This document shows positions 1-9,308 of a stretch of 64,000 nucleotides of DNA, in pieces. Both the position numbers and the translations under genes were made by a program. The notes below the pieces were generated by a model. That model was not told the origin of the DNA and ran no database searches. It worked only from the letters and a program-made list of their open reading frames with translations. Position 1 is the stretch's first letter, and every line of letters starts with the position of its first letter. The DNA lies in NCBI RefSeq assembly GCF_018131225.1, contig NZ_JAFCMM010000005.1:496001-560000 (forward strand), in the 5' to 3' direction. Source of the stretch: Bradyrhizobium sp. U87765 SZCCT0048. GTDB taxonomy: Bacteria; Pseudomonadota; Alphaproteobacteria; Rhizobiales; Xanthobacteraceae.

Positions 1-558
1 GTCCGACGCGGTCTTGCCATAAGGTTTGGTGTAGACCGGATTGCCCGAGCATTCGAGGAAGTGGATGCGCGACTGCGACGGAAAGCGGCGAAGCTCCTCC
101 ATGGTGAAGGTGAGGGGACGCTCGACGAGGCCGTGCAGCATCAGGCGATGCGTGGCGGGATCGATCGCCGGCACGCCGCCATGGTGGCGCTCATAGAACA
201 GGCCGTTGGGCGTGATGATGCCATCGAGATCCTGCAGCGGCGTGCGGCTCGATGCCGAGATGTACTGTGGCAGGGTTTTGGAGATGTTTCTGACCACGTC
301 CTTCTCGAACGGCGAGGGCAGGCCATAGGGCTGCTCGCCGGTCGGCGCGCCCGGCGCCTTCATCCATTCCGGCACATGCGGCGGCAGGTTGCCGGCGCCT
401 TGCGCGGCCGGCTCTGCGGCGCGCGCGGTCGCGGCGAGGCTGCCAGCCGCAAGCCCGCCCGCCACCGCGCCGCGCAGCACGCTGCGGCGGGACGGCGCGG
501 GATCGTCGGAGTGGTCGGCGCGCGGATGGTCCACGCCCGGGCGCGTGCGGATGCTCAT
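1..558 (-). CDS. soxC: Sulfite/sulfane dehydrogenase molybdopterin subunit SoxC, N-terminal part
   Basis: The gene is cut by the left edge; 186 N-terminal codons are present. It begins with a twin-arginine signal (SRRSVLRGAVAGG, about residues 23-35), followed by a region with a PYGLPSPFEKDVVR-type stretch, ITPNGLFYERHHGG and HGLVERPLTF. Near the edge comes FLECSGNP, whose Cys is the expected molybdenum ligand of the sulfite-oxidase fold. This layout is that of SoxC, the molybdopterin subunit that works with the cytochrome SoxD in periplasmic thiosulfate oxidation. The start is supported by AGGAGA four bases upstream of ATG. The soxD partner would lie left of the window and cannot be seen. 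A stand-alone sulfite oxidase is the alternative. Confidence 0.85.
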   Translation of the reverse strand, partial: MSIRTRPGVDHPRADHSDDPAPSRRSVLRGAVAGGLAAGSLAATARAAEPAAQGAGNLPPHVPEWMKAPGAPTGEQPYGLPSPFEKDVVRNISKTLPQYISASSRTPLQDLDGIITPNGLFYERHHGGVPAIDPATHRLMLHGLVERPLTFTMEELRRFPSQSRIHFLECSGNPVYTKPYGKTASD

Positions 559-850
559 GTCATCTCCTGTCGGATCGCGTCCTGTCGGATGACGGCGCCG
601 CGGCACACGCAGCGTCGTCGCGGGCAGGCTGTCATGGCCCGCGCGGCGCACGCAAGCGGTGGCCGGTAGTTTGGAAGGCGTTGCTGGCCTGCCGGCCGCG
701 CATGGCAGGAAATGGTCGGCGCTCGCGCCGGCGCAGGCAAATCATTTGTGCGTCATCGCGCGGGACCGCTGCAACGCAGCGCGAAGGTGCAGCGGTTGCG
801 CGAAGATGATTCCGGTGCACGAGCGTCGTATCGTGACGCGGCACATCCTG

Positions 851-1347
851 CAGCTGTTCGGGTGGCTCAGCCCTTTGCCCTCATGGTGAGGAGCGCGGCA
901 CCGCCGCGTGTCTCGAACCATGAGGCCGGAGTGGTGCTGGGCGCGTGCACGTCGTCGGCACACGCGCCAGCGTTTGGGGCCTCATCCTTCGAGACGCGGC
1001 TTTCGCCGCTCCTCAGGATGAGGAGAGAGTACGCGAGGAAGAGGGAAGGGGCGCGCGGCCGACCAGATCGTAGCCCGGATGAGCGCAGCGATATCCGGGG
1101 CGATCCTCTCCGCCAGCTCTGCCGCATGGCGATCCCGTATGTCGCTTCGCTCATGCGCGCTACGTCGCTGCAGCTGTTCGGGTGGCTCAGCCCTTTGCCC
1201 TCATGGTGAGGAGCGCGGCACCGCCGCGCGTCTCGAACCATGAGGCCGGGGTGGTGCTGGGCGCGTGCACGTCGTCGGCACACGCGCCGGCGTTTGGGGC
1301 CTCATCCTTCGAGACGCGGCTTTCGTCGCTCCTCAGGATGAGGAGGG
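851..1347. repeat. Duplicated intergenic unit carrying twin-hairpin repeat R1
   Basis: A unit of about 175 bp starting CAGCTGTTCGGGTGGCTCAG occurs twice in direct orientation (851-1028 and 1171-1347) with only a few differences. Each copy contains repeat R1 (879-1025 and 1199-1345). R1 has a left hairpin with arms CCTCATGGT/ACCATGAGG and a right hairpin with arms CCTCATCCT/AGGATGAGG. Between the copies (about 1068-1168) lies another dispersed motif, CGTAGCCCGGATGAGCGCAG. The unit sits between soxC and a chemoreceptor gene and holds no convincing gene; ORFs across it are by-products of the palindromes. Confidence 0.85.
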
Positions 1348-1363
1348 AGGGCCGCGCCGCGCG

Positions 1364-3358
1364 TTACGCCGCCCGCACCGTCGACAGGAAATTCTGCACC
1401 TCGCTCTTGAGGCGCTGGCTCTGCTGGGCGAGCGCCTGTGCAGACGCGTGGACCTGGGCGGAGGCCGCGCCGGTCTCGCCGGCGCCGCGGGTGACGTCGG
1501 CGATGTGGGCGGCGACGTCGGCGGTGCCGCTGGTCGCCTGCTGCACGTTGCGGGCGATCTCCTGCGTCGCCGCGCCCTGCTGCTGCACGGCGGCGGCGAT
1601 CGAGGCGGCGATGTCGGACATCCGGCCGATGGTGCCGCCGATCGCCTCGATCGCGGCGACGGAGTCGCGCGTCGTGGTCTGCAGCGCGGTGATCTGCAGC
1701 GTGATGTCGGAGGTCGCCTGTGCGGTCTGGCCGGCGAGCTGCTTGACCTCGGAGGCGACCACCGCGAAGCCGCGGCCGGCGTTGCCGGCACGCGCCGCCT
1801 CGATGGTGGCGTTGAGCGCCAGCAGGTTGGTCTGGTGGGCGATCGCGGTGATCAGCCTGACGACGTCGCCGATGCGCTCGGCGGCGCGCGCCATCTCGGC
1901 GATGCGTGCATTGGTGTCGCCGGCCTGGCGCACCGCCTCGGTGGCGATGCGGGTGGATTCGCCGACCTGACGGCCGATCTCGCCGACCGACGACGACATC
2001 TCCTCGGTTGCCGCCGCCACCGAACGGACGTTGTCGGAAGCGAGCGTCGAGGCAGCGGCGACGGTGGTCGACAGCTGGCGGGTGCGGTCGGCGTTGTGGG
2101 TCAGCGTGTCGGCGGAGCCTTCGAGGCCGTCGGCGGCGTGCGACAGCGTCTCGATGACGTCGCCAACGGTGCGCTCGAAGCCATCGGCGAGGCGATCCAT
2201 CTCGTGGCGGCGTTGGGCGGCGGCAAGGCGGTCCTGTTCGGCGCGCGCGTCGGCCTCGCGCTGCGCCTGCGCGACGACATGGGCCTTGAAGCCCTCGATC
2301 GCCTGCGCCATGTCGCCGATCTCGTCGTGGCGGCCAAGGCCCGGCAGCACGATGGAGAGATCACCGGCGGCAAGCTGCTGCATGGCGCGCGCCATCCGCG
2401 CGATGGCGCCGGCGACGCGGCTCGCCACCATGAAAATGGCGAGGCCCGTGACGAGGGTGGCGAGCGCGATGGTCCAGGTCAGCGTGCGGCGCAATTCCGC
2501 GGCGCTGCGCTCGGCGGCGGCGTAGCGCGCGTCGGCGGCGTTGAGCGCGGCCTGCAGCGCCGGGCGGTTGCGGCCATAGAGCGTGGCGAGGTCGTCGATC
2601 TCTTCCGTCAGCGAGCCCTGCGACACCAGCACCGCGGTGAAGGCGCCGTCGTAAGCCTGCACCAGCTTGTTCAGGTCGGCCTTGACGTCGTCGGGCAGCG
2701 CCGCGCCTGCGAGCTTGCCCTGGAACGCCTCGACATGGGCTTTCAGCGTGTCGCCGAACTTCTCGTTGCCGCTGAGCAGGAAATCCTTTTCGTCGCGGCG
2801 CATCGCCAGCATCTCGACCGCGAGCGCCGGCGCATCGAGCGGCGCGAGGCGGGCCTCGAGCGCGCGAGCCGCGGCGCCGAGCTTGCCGAGCAGGCCCTGC
2901 TCGGGCTTGAGGCCGAGCACGCGCTGTGCCGACACCACGTTCTGGAAGCGCACGGCATACTGGTTGATGCCCGGGCGCAGCATCGCCGCGGCCTTGAGCG
3001 GATCGTCCGCCGGCAGCGGCGCGATCGTCGCCTCGATGGTGGCGAGATCGTCGGCGGCGCGCGCCAGCGTGTCGGCATGGCTCTTGATGCGGGCGTCGTC
3101 GTGCTTGCGAAGGAATTCGTCGGCGATCTGCCCGGCCTCGAGATAGCTTTCCGACAGCCGCGTGACGGCGAGACGCAGCGCGACGCTGGACGCCGATTCG
3201 TCCTGCACGCGCGAGGCGACATGGAGGCCGGCGAGGCTGATGCCGCCGGCGATCACCGCGCCGGCAATGCCGAGGGTGACGATCTTCGAGCGCAATCCGA
3301 AGCGGAAGCGATCCGCGAGCGCGCGCGGGAAACGAGTCAGGCGCAGAAACTGGTGCAT
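1364..3358 (-). CDS. Methyl-accepting chemotaxis protein with HBM-type sensor
   Basis: A transmembrane chemoreceptor of 664 residues that senses a periplasmic ligand and controls CheA. The first transmembrane segment is at about 26-46. An all-helical periplasmic domain follows, with the RRDEKDFLLSG signature typical of helical bimodular (HBM) sensors. The second membrane segment is at about 293-312, then HAMP, then the coiled-coil signalling domain. Its hairpin tip is at about 502-521 (AHQTNLLALNATIEAARAG). No C-terminal CheR-binding pentapeptide is seen. The start is the ATG at 3358; an in-frame start 18 codons upstream (3412) is possible and neither has a strong ribosome site. No che genes adjoin it. 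It resembles the receptor at 49865 in the signalling half but not in the sensor. Confidence 0.93.
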   Translation of the reverse strand: MHQFLRLTRFPRALADRFRFGLRSKIVTLGIAGAVIAGGISLAGLHVASRVQDESASSVALRLAVTRLSESYLEAGQIADEFLRKHDDARIKSHADTLARAADDLATIEATIAPLPADDPLKAAAMLRPGINQYAVRFQNVVSAQRVLGLKPEQGLLGKLGAAARALEARLAPLDAPALAVEMLAMRRDEKDFLLSGNEKFGDTLKAHVEAFQGKLAGAALPDDVKADLNKLVQAYDGAFTAVLVSQGSLTEEIDDLATLYGRNRPALQAALNAADARYAAAERSAAELRRTLTWTIALATLVTGLAIFMVASRVAGAIARMARAMQQLAAGDLSIVLPGLGRHDEIGDMAQAIEGFKAHVVAQAQREADARAEQDRLAAAQRRHEMDRLADGFERTVGDVIETLSHAADGLEGSADTLTHNADRTRQLSTTVAAASTLASDNVRSVAAATEEMSSSVGEIGRQVGESTRIATEAVRQAGDTNARIAEMARAAERIGDVVRLITAIAHQTNLLALNATIEAARAGNAGRGFAVVASEVKQLAGQTAQATSDITLQITALQTTTRDSVAAIEAIGGTIGRMSDIAASIAAAVQQQGAATQEIARNVQQATSGTADVAAHIADVTRGAGETGAASAQVHASAQALAQQSQRLKSEVQNFLSTVRAA

Positions 3359-3943
3359 CGTACCAACGGTTGTTGTTGAAATGCGGCCCCCGCCACGCGC
3401 GCCGACTATCATTCGAGTCGTAACGAAAGCCTGAATATTGAATTCAGCATTGCATCTACGCTCAGAAAATCATGCGCGATGACTGCGACATGATCGCCGC
3501 GTGTCGCCGGCACGAAGCACGTGTGACAATACGATGAAGTGATGCGGCGTGCGTGCGCAATGGTGTCGGAAAGGTTGCAATGGCCGCTGTGATGTCGTGA
3601 CACGTTGTGTGAGCTGATGATCGCGGAGTGTGCGATGATTTTGTGCTGATGTTCGGCGCGTCGACGCAAGATTCATTGCGCGCGGCGCGGTGTCAGGAGA
3701 TGGTTTTCGCAGGCCTGGCTCAATCAAGTGATGCCGCGCCGCCGCCTCCGCATGTCGCTGCGTTCATTTGGGCGACGCGGGCGATGCTGTGGCGCGGATG
3801 ATCCTGTGGCGCGGCTGAGCACGCACGACATGCCGACTCCACCCCGTCATCCTGAGGTGCGAGCGTCAGCGAGCCTCGAAGGATAAGCGGCCGAGGTGCC
3901 GCCGCGTGTGCACGCCTGTCACACACGGCGCCCCACGCGAGCT
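3359..3943. other. Gene-free spacer with one R2 repeat
   Basis: Between two genes that are both on the minus strand. The part from about 3420 to 3660 is visibly richer in A and T than its surroundings and carries no ORF with a ribosome site or recognisable product. Positions 3845-3892 hold one copy of repeat R2 (starts CGTCATCCTGAGG, includes CCTCGAAGGAT), also seen at 18831 and 19073. Confidence 0.6.
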
Positions 3944-5695
3944 TTACCGCACGAACGAGAACAGCATGTGCCGGAGCATGCGCTCGACGCGCACGCCGTG
4001 GCGGGCGTGGTGGGCGTAGCGGCGGTGGCGGGAGGCGCGTGGCGCGGCGGCTTCGTCGGCATCCGTGCTGGCGGTCATGGTGCGCGGGCCGCCGAGGCTG
4101 TCGCCGATGGTGTCGAAGTTCGCCTTCTGCTCGTCGCTCAGCGTGCCATAGACGCTGTCGAGCGCGCCGCGCACGGTGGTCACCGCCTGCAGCATGGTGT
4201 CGAGCCGGCGGCCGATCGCGGCGAGGCGCGCCGGCGGCGTTACGGCATGATCGTCGGCGCAGGCCGATGCCTGGAGCAGGTCGGCGGCTTTCGCGGCCGC
4301 GGCCTGCAGGTCGTCGAAGCCCTTGTGCTGGGCGTCGGTCGGCTTGACGGTGGCGTTGATCTGCGCGGCGGGCCATGCGGTGAGGCCGGTGTCGGGCGCG
4401 GCGCCGGTGCAGCTCTTCGGTGCGGCCGGCGCGGCGGAGCCGACCGTGGTCGGCGTGCGGTGCCGGGCGGTGCGATCACCGGCGCCCGCAAGGCCAATGA
4501 GCTTCTCTTTCTGTTCGTCGCTGAGCTGGCCGTAGAACGCATCGAGCGGCGGCTGCACGGTCTTCACCGCGGAGACCATCGCCTCGATACGCTGCTGCAT
4601 GATGGCAAGGCGGCGCGGCGCGGTGAGCGCGATGTCGGTGGGGCAGGCGGCCTTCAGCGTCTGCGCCGCCTGGGCGGAGGCGCCGGACAGCGTATCGAGC
4701 GCGCTCGCCTGCGTGTCGGTGAGCTGCAGGCTGGCGCGCACCTGGTCGAGCGGCAGGCCGGCGATGTCCCTGCTGTCCTCGCCGCACATCCGCGCGAGGC
4801 TCGCTTCGTCGTCGGCGGTCGCAGCGCCCGCGGCGTTGTTCGCCGCGGCCGTGGTGGCCGGCGTGCGCCGCGCCTGCGGCAGGTAGCCGGCATAGCCGGT
4901 GAGATCGTCATAGGCATAGGGCGAGAACAGCCCGGCATAGAGATCGGGATAGCCGTAGCCCCAGAAGGAATCGTCGTAGGTGTCGCCCCACAGCGCGTAG
5001 CCATAGAGATCGTCGTAGGCGAACGGCCAGAACAGCGGCCCGACCCAGCCATAGCCGCCATTGCCGTGGCGCCACCAGCCATGGCCGCCATGGTGCCAGG
5101 CGACGGTGGCGAGCGAGGACGCGATCATGGCGCGGGCGCGCGGATCGCGCAGCGCGCCGCCGGTGTGGAAGGCCTGATGAATCGGCTGCGACTGCAGTGC
5201 GCCGTGGACGGAAGCTGCGCTCCAGCGCATGTGCGTGGCCCGCATGTTCAGCGCCGCTGCGCCAGCGCCGCCGGCGATCGCCGCGGCGCGGCCGCCGTGG
5301 GCGGCGAAGCTTCGGGCGGTGCGGCCGCCGCGCGGGGCATGCACGGCGTGGCTGGCAAAGGCACGGCCGCCGCCCCGCGGGCCGGCGAAGCGCGCGCCGG
5401 GATGGAAGCCGCCACCACCGCGGAATCCGGCGCCACCGCGGAAGCCGCCGCCGGCGAAATGCGGCGCGCCGCCGCGGAAACCACCACCGCCGAAATGCGC
5501 TCCGCCGCCATGGAAGCCACCGCCATGGAAGCCACCGCCACCGCCGTGAAAGCCGCCACCGCCACCGCGGCCACCGCCGCCGGGCCCGCGTGGCGCGGCG
5601 CCCGCCGGCAGCGCGATCAGCGCCGCGGCGAGGATGGCCGCGAGCGTCCAGGTGACTGTCGATGTCCGTGAAACGGGCCGCATCAAGGTCAGCAT
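3944..5695 (-). CDS. Secreted Gly/His-rich protein with two LTXXQ (Spy/CpxP-like) modules
   Basis: A predicted exported protein of 583 residues. It has an N-terminal signal peptide (TWTLAAILAAALIALPAGA), then roughly 100 residues of Gly/His/Phe repeats (units like GGGFHGG), then an aromatic-rich middle (YDDLYGYALWGD). The C-terminal half has two related helical modules, each with an LTDTQ- or PTDAQ-type motif and ending in QLSDEQKEKL or TLSDEQKANF. LTXXQ-motif proteins relate to the periplasmic chaperones Spy and CpxP, but the function of this long two-module form is unknown. The ORF is open 93 codons further upstream; I chose the ATG at 5695 because it gives a signal peptide and follows GCGGGGGAT. 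Envelope or metal stress is a guess from the family and the His content. Confidence 0.8.
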   Translation of the reverse strand: MLTLMRPVSRTSTVTWTLAAILAAALIALPAGAAPRGPGGGGRGGGGGFHGGGGGFHGGGFHGGGAHFGGGGFRGGAPHFAGGGFRGGAGFRGGGGFHPGARFAGPRGGGRAFASHAVHAPRGGRTARSFAAHGGRAAAIAGGAGAAALNMRATHMRWSAASVHGALQSQPIHQAFHTGGALRDPRARAMIASSLATVAWHHGGHGWWRHGNGGYGWVGPLFWPFAYDDLYGYALWGDTYDDSFWGYGYPDLYAGLFSPYAYDDLTGYAGYLPQARRTPATTAAANNAAGAATADDEASLARMCGEDSRDIAGLPLDQVRASLQLTDTQASALDTLSGASAQAAQTLKAACPTDIALTAPRRLAIMQQRIEAMVSAVKTVQPPLDAFYGQLSDEQKEKLIGLAGAGDRTARHRTPTTVGSAAPAAPKSCTGAAPDTGLTAWPAAQINATVKPTDAQHKGFDDLQAAAAKAADLLQASACADDHAVTPPARLAAIGRRLDTMLQAVTTVRGALDSVYGTLSDEQKANFDTIGDSLGGPRTMTASTDADEAAAPRASRHRRYAHHARHGVRVERMLRHMLFSFVR

Positions 5696-5933
5696 GGCAT
5701 CCCCCGCTGCGACATGGGAGTGCGACTTGGGAGACGGAAGCCTTTGAAGCGTGAGTCTCAATTCGTGGGGCGGAAAATGGTTCCGGGGTGCGCCGCGGGA
5801 TCGCCGCAAAGATGGCCGGCGGGCGCCCCGGCGCCTTGCAACCATGGCCGTGCGGGGCCAAATGGCTGGAACCGGCGCATCATGCGCGACACAACCGGCC
5901 GCGATGACCGTGGCCGACAGGGGAGGTTTCGAG

Positions 5934-7067
5934 GTGGCTGACACGACCGGACTGCAACTGCGTTCGCTGATCACGACGGATGGCGAGCTTCAGCTCTCGC
6001 TGGCGCGCGTCGCCATTCCCGAGCCCGCCGCCGACGAGGTGGTGGTGCGCATCGAGGCGACGCCGATCAATCCCTCTGACCTCGGCCTGCTGATCGGTCC
6101 GGCCGATCCGGCGAGCTTCACCACCTCCGGCAGCGGCGACGACACCGTGGTGCGCGCGAAGGTGCCGCAGGCGGCGCTGGCCGGGCTCGCCGCGCGTCTC
6201 GGCGAGGCGATGCCGGTCGGCAACGAGGGCGCCGGCACGGTGATTGCGGCGGGCAGCAGTGCTGCCGCACAGGCGCTCAAGGGCAAGCTGGTGGCGATCA
6301 TCGGCGGCGCGATGTACGCGCAGTACCGCGTCATCAAGGCGGCGGACTGCCTGCCGCTGCCGGCGGGCGCAAGCGCCGCCGACGGCGCGTCGTGCTTCGT
6401 CAATCCGCTGACCTCGCTCGGCATGGTCGAGACGATGCGCCGCGAGGGCCACACCGCGCTGGTGCACACGGCAGCCGCCTCCAATCTCGGCCAGATGCTC
6501 AACCGTATCTGCCTCAAGGACGGCATCGGCCTTGTCAACATCGTGCGCAGCGCGGAGCAGGAGAAAATCCTGCGCGACATCGGCGCGACGCATGTGGTGA
6601 ATTCCACGGCGCCGACGTTCACGGCGGACCTGACACAGGCGCTGGTCGAGACCGGCGCGACGCTGGCGTTCGACGCCATCGGCGGCGGCCGGCTCGCCGG
6701 CCAGATCCTCAACGCCATGGAGACGGCGATCAACAGCCGCGCCAAGGCCTACAGCCGCTATGGCTCGAATGTGCACAAGCAGGTCTATGTCTATGGCAGC
6801 CTCGACACCGGCCCGATCGAACTGTCGCGCGGTTTCGGCATGGCCTGGGGCGTCGGCGGCTGGCTGCTGTTCCCGTTCCTGATGAAGGCCGGCGCGGAGA
6901 CCGGCGCGCGTCTGCGCGCGCGGGTGCTGGCGGAATTGAAGACGACCTTCGCCAGCCACTACACCCGCGTGGTGTCGCTGCGCGAGGCGCTCGATCTCAA
7001 CAACATCGCCGTCTACAACAAGCGCGCGACCGGCGAGAAATTCCTGATCGATCCGAGCAAGGGATAG
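5934..7067 (+). CDS. Zinc-type alcohol dehydrogenase-like (MDR) oxidoreductase
   Basis: A medium-chain dehydrogenase/reductase of 377 residues, probably NAD(P)H-dependent. The N-terminal GroES-like domain contains IEATPINPSDLGLLIGPAD and VGNEGAGTVIAAG. The nucleotide-binding domain contains LVHTAAASNLGQMLNRIC and later AFDAIGGG. Catalytic-zinc Cys/His patterns are absent, as in quinone-reductase-like members. The reading frame is open for 61 codons upstream, but GGGGAGG lies seven bases before the GTG at 5934, which is taken as the start; the protein then begins VADTTGLQLRSL. Substrate unknown. It is divergent from the LTXXQ gene with 238 bp between them. Confidence 0.85.
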   Translation: MADTTGLQLRSLITTDGELQLSLARVAIPEPAADEVVVRIEATPINPSDLGLLIGPADPASFTTSGSGDDTVVRAKVPQAALAGLAARLGEAMPVGNEGAGTVIAAGSSAAAQALKGKLVAIIGGAMYAQYRVIKAADCLPLPAGASAADGASCFVNPLTSLGMVETMRREGHTALVHTAAASNLGQMLNRICLKDGIGLVNIVRSAEQEKILRDIGATHVVNSTAPTFTADLTQALVETGATLAFDAIGGGRLAGQILNAMETAINSRAKAYSRYGSNVHKQVYVYGSLDTGPIELSRGFGMAWGVGGWLLFPFLMKAGAETGARLRARVLAELKTTFASHYTRVVSLREALDLNNIAVYNKRATGEKFLIDPSKG

Positions 7068-7128
7068 TTCGCCGCGCGCGTGGTGATACGCGGGGCAGTC
7101 GATCGACCGTGTCACGCGTCACGTAAAC

Positions 7129-7353
7129 CCTCATGGTGAGGAGCGCGGCACCGCCGCGCGTCTCGAACCATGAGGCCGTGGCATCGCGGCGACGATGCGA
7201 TGGGGCCTCATCCTTCGAGACGCTGGCTGCGGCGCTTCCCAGAGTCTAGCCGGAAATGCAGTCGCCGACCTTAGTTTCGTCGTCGCCGGGCTTGTCACGG
7301 CGACCTCGATCAGGAAGGCAGCGGGGTGGCCGGGGCAAGCCCGGCCACGACAA
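7129..7353. repeat. R1 and R4 intergenic repeats
   Basis: An R1 copy (7129-7243, right arm degenerate) is followed by repeat R4 (7278-7353). R4 starts TCGTCGTCGCCGGGCTTGTC and ends GGCCGGGGCAAGCCCGGCCACGA, the latter a strong hairpin. R4 recurs at 21899-21986, again immediately after an R1 copy. The stretch 7068-7426 holds no gene. Confidence 0.8.
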
Positions 7354-7426
7354 GACAATGAAAGAGGGAGAGCGCTGTGGCGTCATCCTGATCTGAGTCT
7401 TAGTGTGCGATGATCCGGTGGCTGAA

Positions 7427-7915
7427 ATGAGTGCTTGTGATGAGTTCCTGCAGTCCGTGCATGACAGCTTTCCGGTCGAGCCGGTGCCTGTGAAATTCTT
7501 CTGGCCGCAGAGCAAGCGTGCGCCGGGCGATGATCTGTCCTACGAACTGACGAGCCGGCTCGTCCTGCGTCGCTGGACCGACGTCGCGTTGCTGGACTGG
7601 ACGATGATTGGGTCTCCCGGGGTGGCACGACAGTTCCTCGAACCGGCCGCGTTCGCCTACTATCTGCCCTCGGTTCTCGTCGGCGTCTTTTCGGATCTCG
7701 GCTATCGCGAGTTTGCCATCAATGCGGTGTTGCCGTTCAACCAGGATCGCCGCCCGCGGGACGCATGGTGGTTTGCGTTCGTTGCGTCGTTGTCGCCGGC
7801 TCAGCGCACGGCAATCGCACGGTTTCCTGCGGCCGCGCGCGAGGCGCTCGGTGCCACCCTCGACGAGTGGACCGAGATGGAATTGTCGACTGTGCAGGCC
7901 TTATGGCCGCGGTGA
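7427..7915 (+). CDS. Hypothetical protein, DUF6714-like
   Basis: A soluble protein of 162 residues with no signal peptide or membrane segment. The central stretch FLEPAAFAYYLPSVLVG, with acidic and aromatic surroundings (RWTDVALLDW), resembles the small-protein family I recall as DUF6714, of unknown function. The start is uncertain: the ATG at 7427 follows GGTGGC, and a GTG at 7403 is in frame. It is flanked on both sides by repeats and has no operon partner. Confidence 0.7.
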   Translation: MSACDEFLQSVHDSFPVEPVPVKFFWPQSKRAPGDDLSYELTSRLVLRRWTDVALLDWTMIGSPGVARQFLEPAAFAYYLPSVLVGVFSDLGYREFAINAVLPFNQDRRPRDAWWFAFVASLSPAQRTAIARFPAAAREALGATLDEWTEMELSTVQALWPR

Positions 7916-7973
7916 TGGCGTGCCCTGTGCGTACCTGCCGCAACGGATACGCCGATATAGAGCGTGCGAGATC

Positions 7974-8670
7974 CCTCATGGTGAGGAGCGTGGCACCGCC
8001 GCGCGTCTCGAACCATGAGGCCGAGGCATCGCGGCGACGATGCGATGGGGCCTCATCCTTCGAGACGCGGCTTCGCCGCTCCTCAGGATGAAGGGCAGCG
8101 CTGTCGCGCCTGAGGCGTTGCCGCAGCTGAGAGCATATCGTTTTTCTCTCCGTCATCACCGGGCCGGCGCGCCAGCGCCGTGACCCGGTGATCCAACTTT
8201 AAAAAGCGTACGTCGAGTCGCGAGAAAGCTGGATTGCCGGGTCTTCGCCCGGCAATGACGGAGTGGGTGTGGTCGGCGCCAAAACCTACCGGACAGCCGT
8301 GGATCGAGTCCGGCAATGACGCTGAATGTGGAGCGGGTGGGGGCGCGCCTGACGCAGCGGGCGCCACGGATGCGCGCTGTGTTCATCCTCATGGTGAGGA
8401 GCGCGGCACCGCCGCGCGTCTCGAACCATGAGGCCGTGGCGTTGCGGCGACGATGGGATGGGGCCTCATCCTTCGAGACGCGGCTTCGCCGCTCCTCAGG
8501 ATGAGGGGCAGTGCTGTCGCGCCTGAAGCGTTGCCGCAGCAGAGAGCATATCGTTTTTCTCTCCGTCATCACCGGGCCGGCGCGTCAGCGCCGTGACCCG
8601 GTGATCCAGCTTGCGGACGCCCGTCGTGTGGTGAGCCAGCTGGATTGCCGGATCGAGTCCGGCAATGACG
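7974..8670. repeat. Composite R1-R3 repeat array, two tandem units
   Basis: Order: R1 (7974-8093), R3 (8151-8260), a partial R3 end (about 8298-8320), R1 (8387-8506), R3 (8564-8670). The two R1-R3 units are offset by 413 bp. Even the spacer between R1 and R3 is nearly identical in both (contains GAGCATATCGTTTTTCTCTC), so the pair was duplicated as one block. No gene is seen between 7916 and 8730. Confidence 0.85.
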
Positions 8671-8730
8671 CTGAGTATGGAGTGAGCGCGGTGCGATCCT
8701 GACAGCTGCCGACAGCGGCCGGCACACCCC

Positions 8731-9147
8731 TCAGCTCGCGCGCAGCACCGCGACGACGCCGCTGGCGAGCAGGCGCTCGTCGTGCTTCTTCCAGGCGAGG
8801 GCCCGCCGCTCGGGGGTGAGCAGACCGCGCGTCTCGGCGAGGATCATCCAGGTGAAACCCCACCAGTCGGACACCATGTCCTCGTAGTCGCCGAGGTCGT
8901 AGCCGTGCTTGAGCGCGAACACGTAGGCCTTCTTCGGCGTCAGCTTGTCCAGCCACTTGTGGTCGGCGGCGGTGAGATCGTCGTCGTCGAAATCGTCCAG
9001 CGTGTAGCCCCAGATGGTCTGGCAGACGCGATTGAACTCGCGGTCGATATCCTCGTCCGCGCCACTCCAGGCATGCACCCGCTCAAGCTCCCCGCAATAG
9101 AGACTGATACGCTTCAGGCATACAACATCTTGTTTCAGCGCGCCCAT
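8731..9147 (-). CDS. Hypothetical soluble protein
   Basis: A protein of 138 residues that I do not recognise. It is acidic in the middle (TLDDFDDDDLTAADHKWL), rich in Trp and Tyr, and has no signal or membrane segment. The start is the ATG at 9147, preceded by AGGTGG at good spacing; a start 12 codons upstream lacks a ribosome site. Codon composition matches the neighbours. The A/T-rich stretch at about 9190-9240 between it and the divergent gene at 9309 probably holds promoters. Confidence 0.7.
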   Translation of the reverse strand: MGALKQDVVCLKRISLYCGELERVHAWSGADEDIDREFNRVCQTIWGYTLDDFDDDDLTAADHKWLDKLTPKKAYVFALKHGYDLGDYEDMVSDWWGFTWMILAETRGLLTPERRALAWKKHDERLLASGVVAVLRAS

Positions 9148-9308
9148 CGGTCCACCTGTGGTGTGAATCAGTTGAGAGCCCATCGTACATAAATCTTGAT
9201 AATGTTCTATCTTTGTTCTTAAGTTCGGTTAACTTTTTTCAAACCTGGCGCCGGCGCGGACCGGCCCGCGGTTGCGGGCCGGTGGCGGGGCGCGGCAAGG
9301 AGACGGGC

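Noticed and set aside
1265..3379. Very long plus-strand ORF of about 700 codons opposite the first chemoreceptor
   Set aside because: Low-complexity Arg/Gly/Ala text, exact antisense of a chemoreceptor with clear motifs; a result of high GC.
3409..3727. Two short minus-strand ORFs upstream of the first chemoreceptor
   Set aside because: No ribosome sites or protein-like composition; probably leader DNA.
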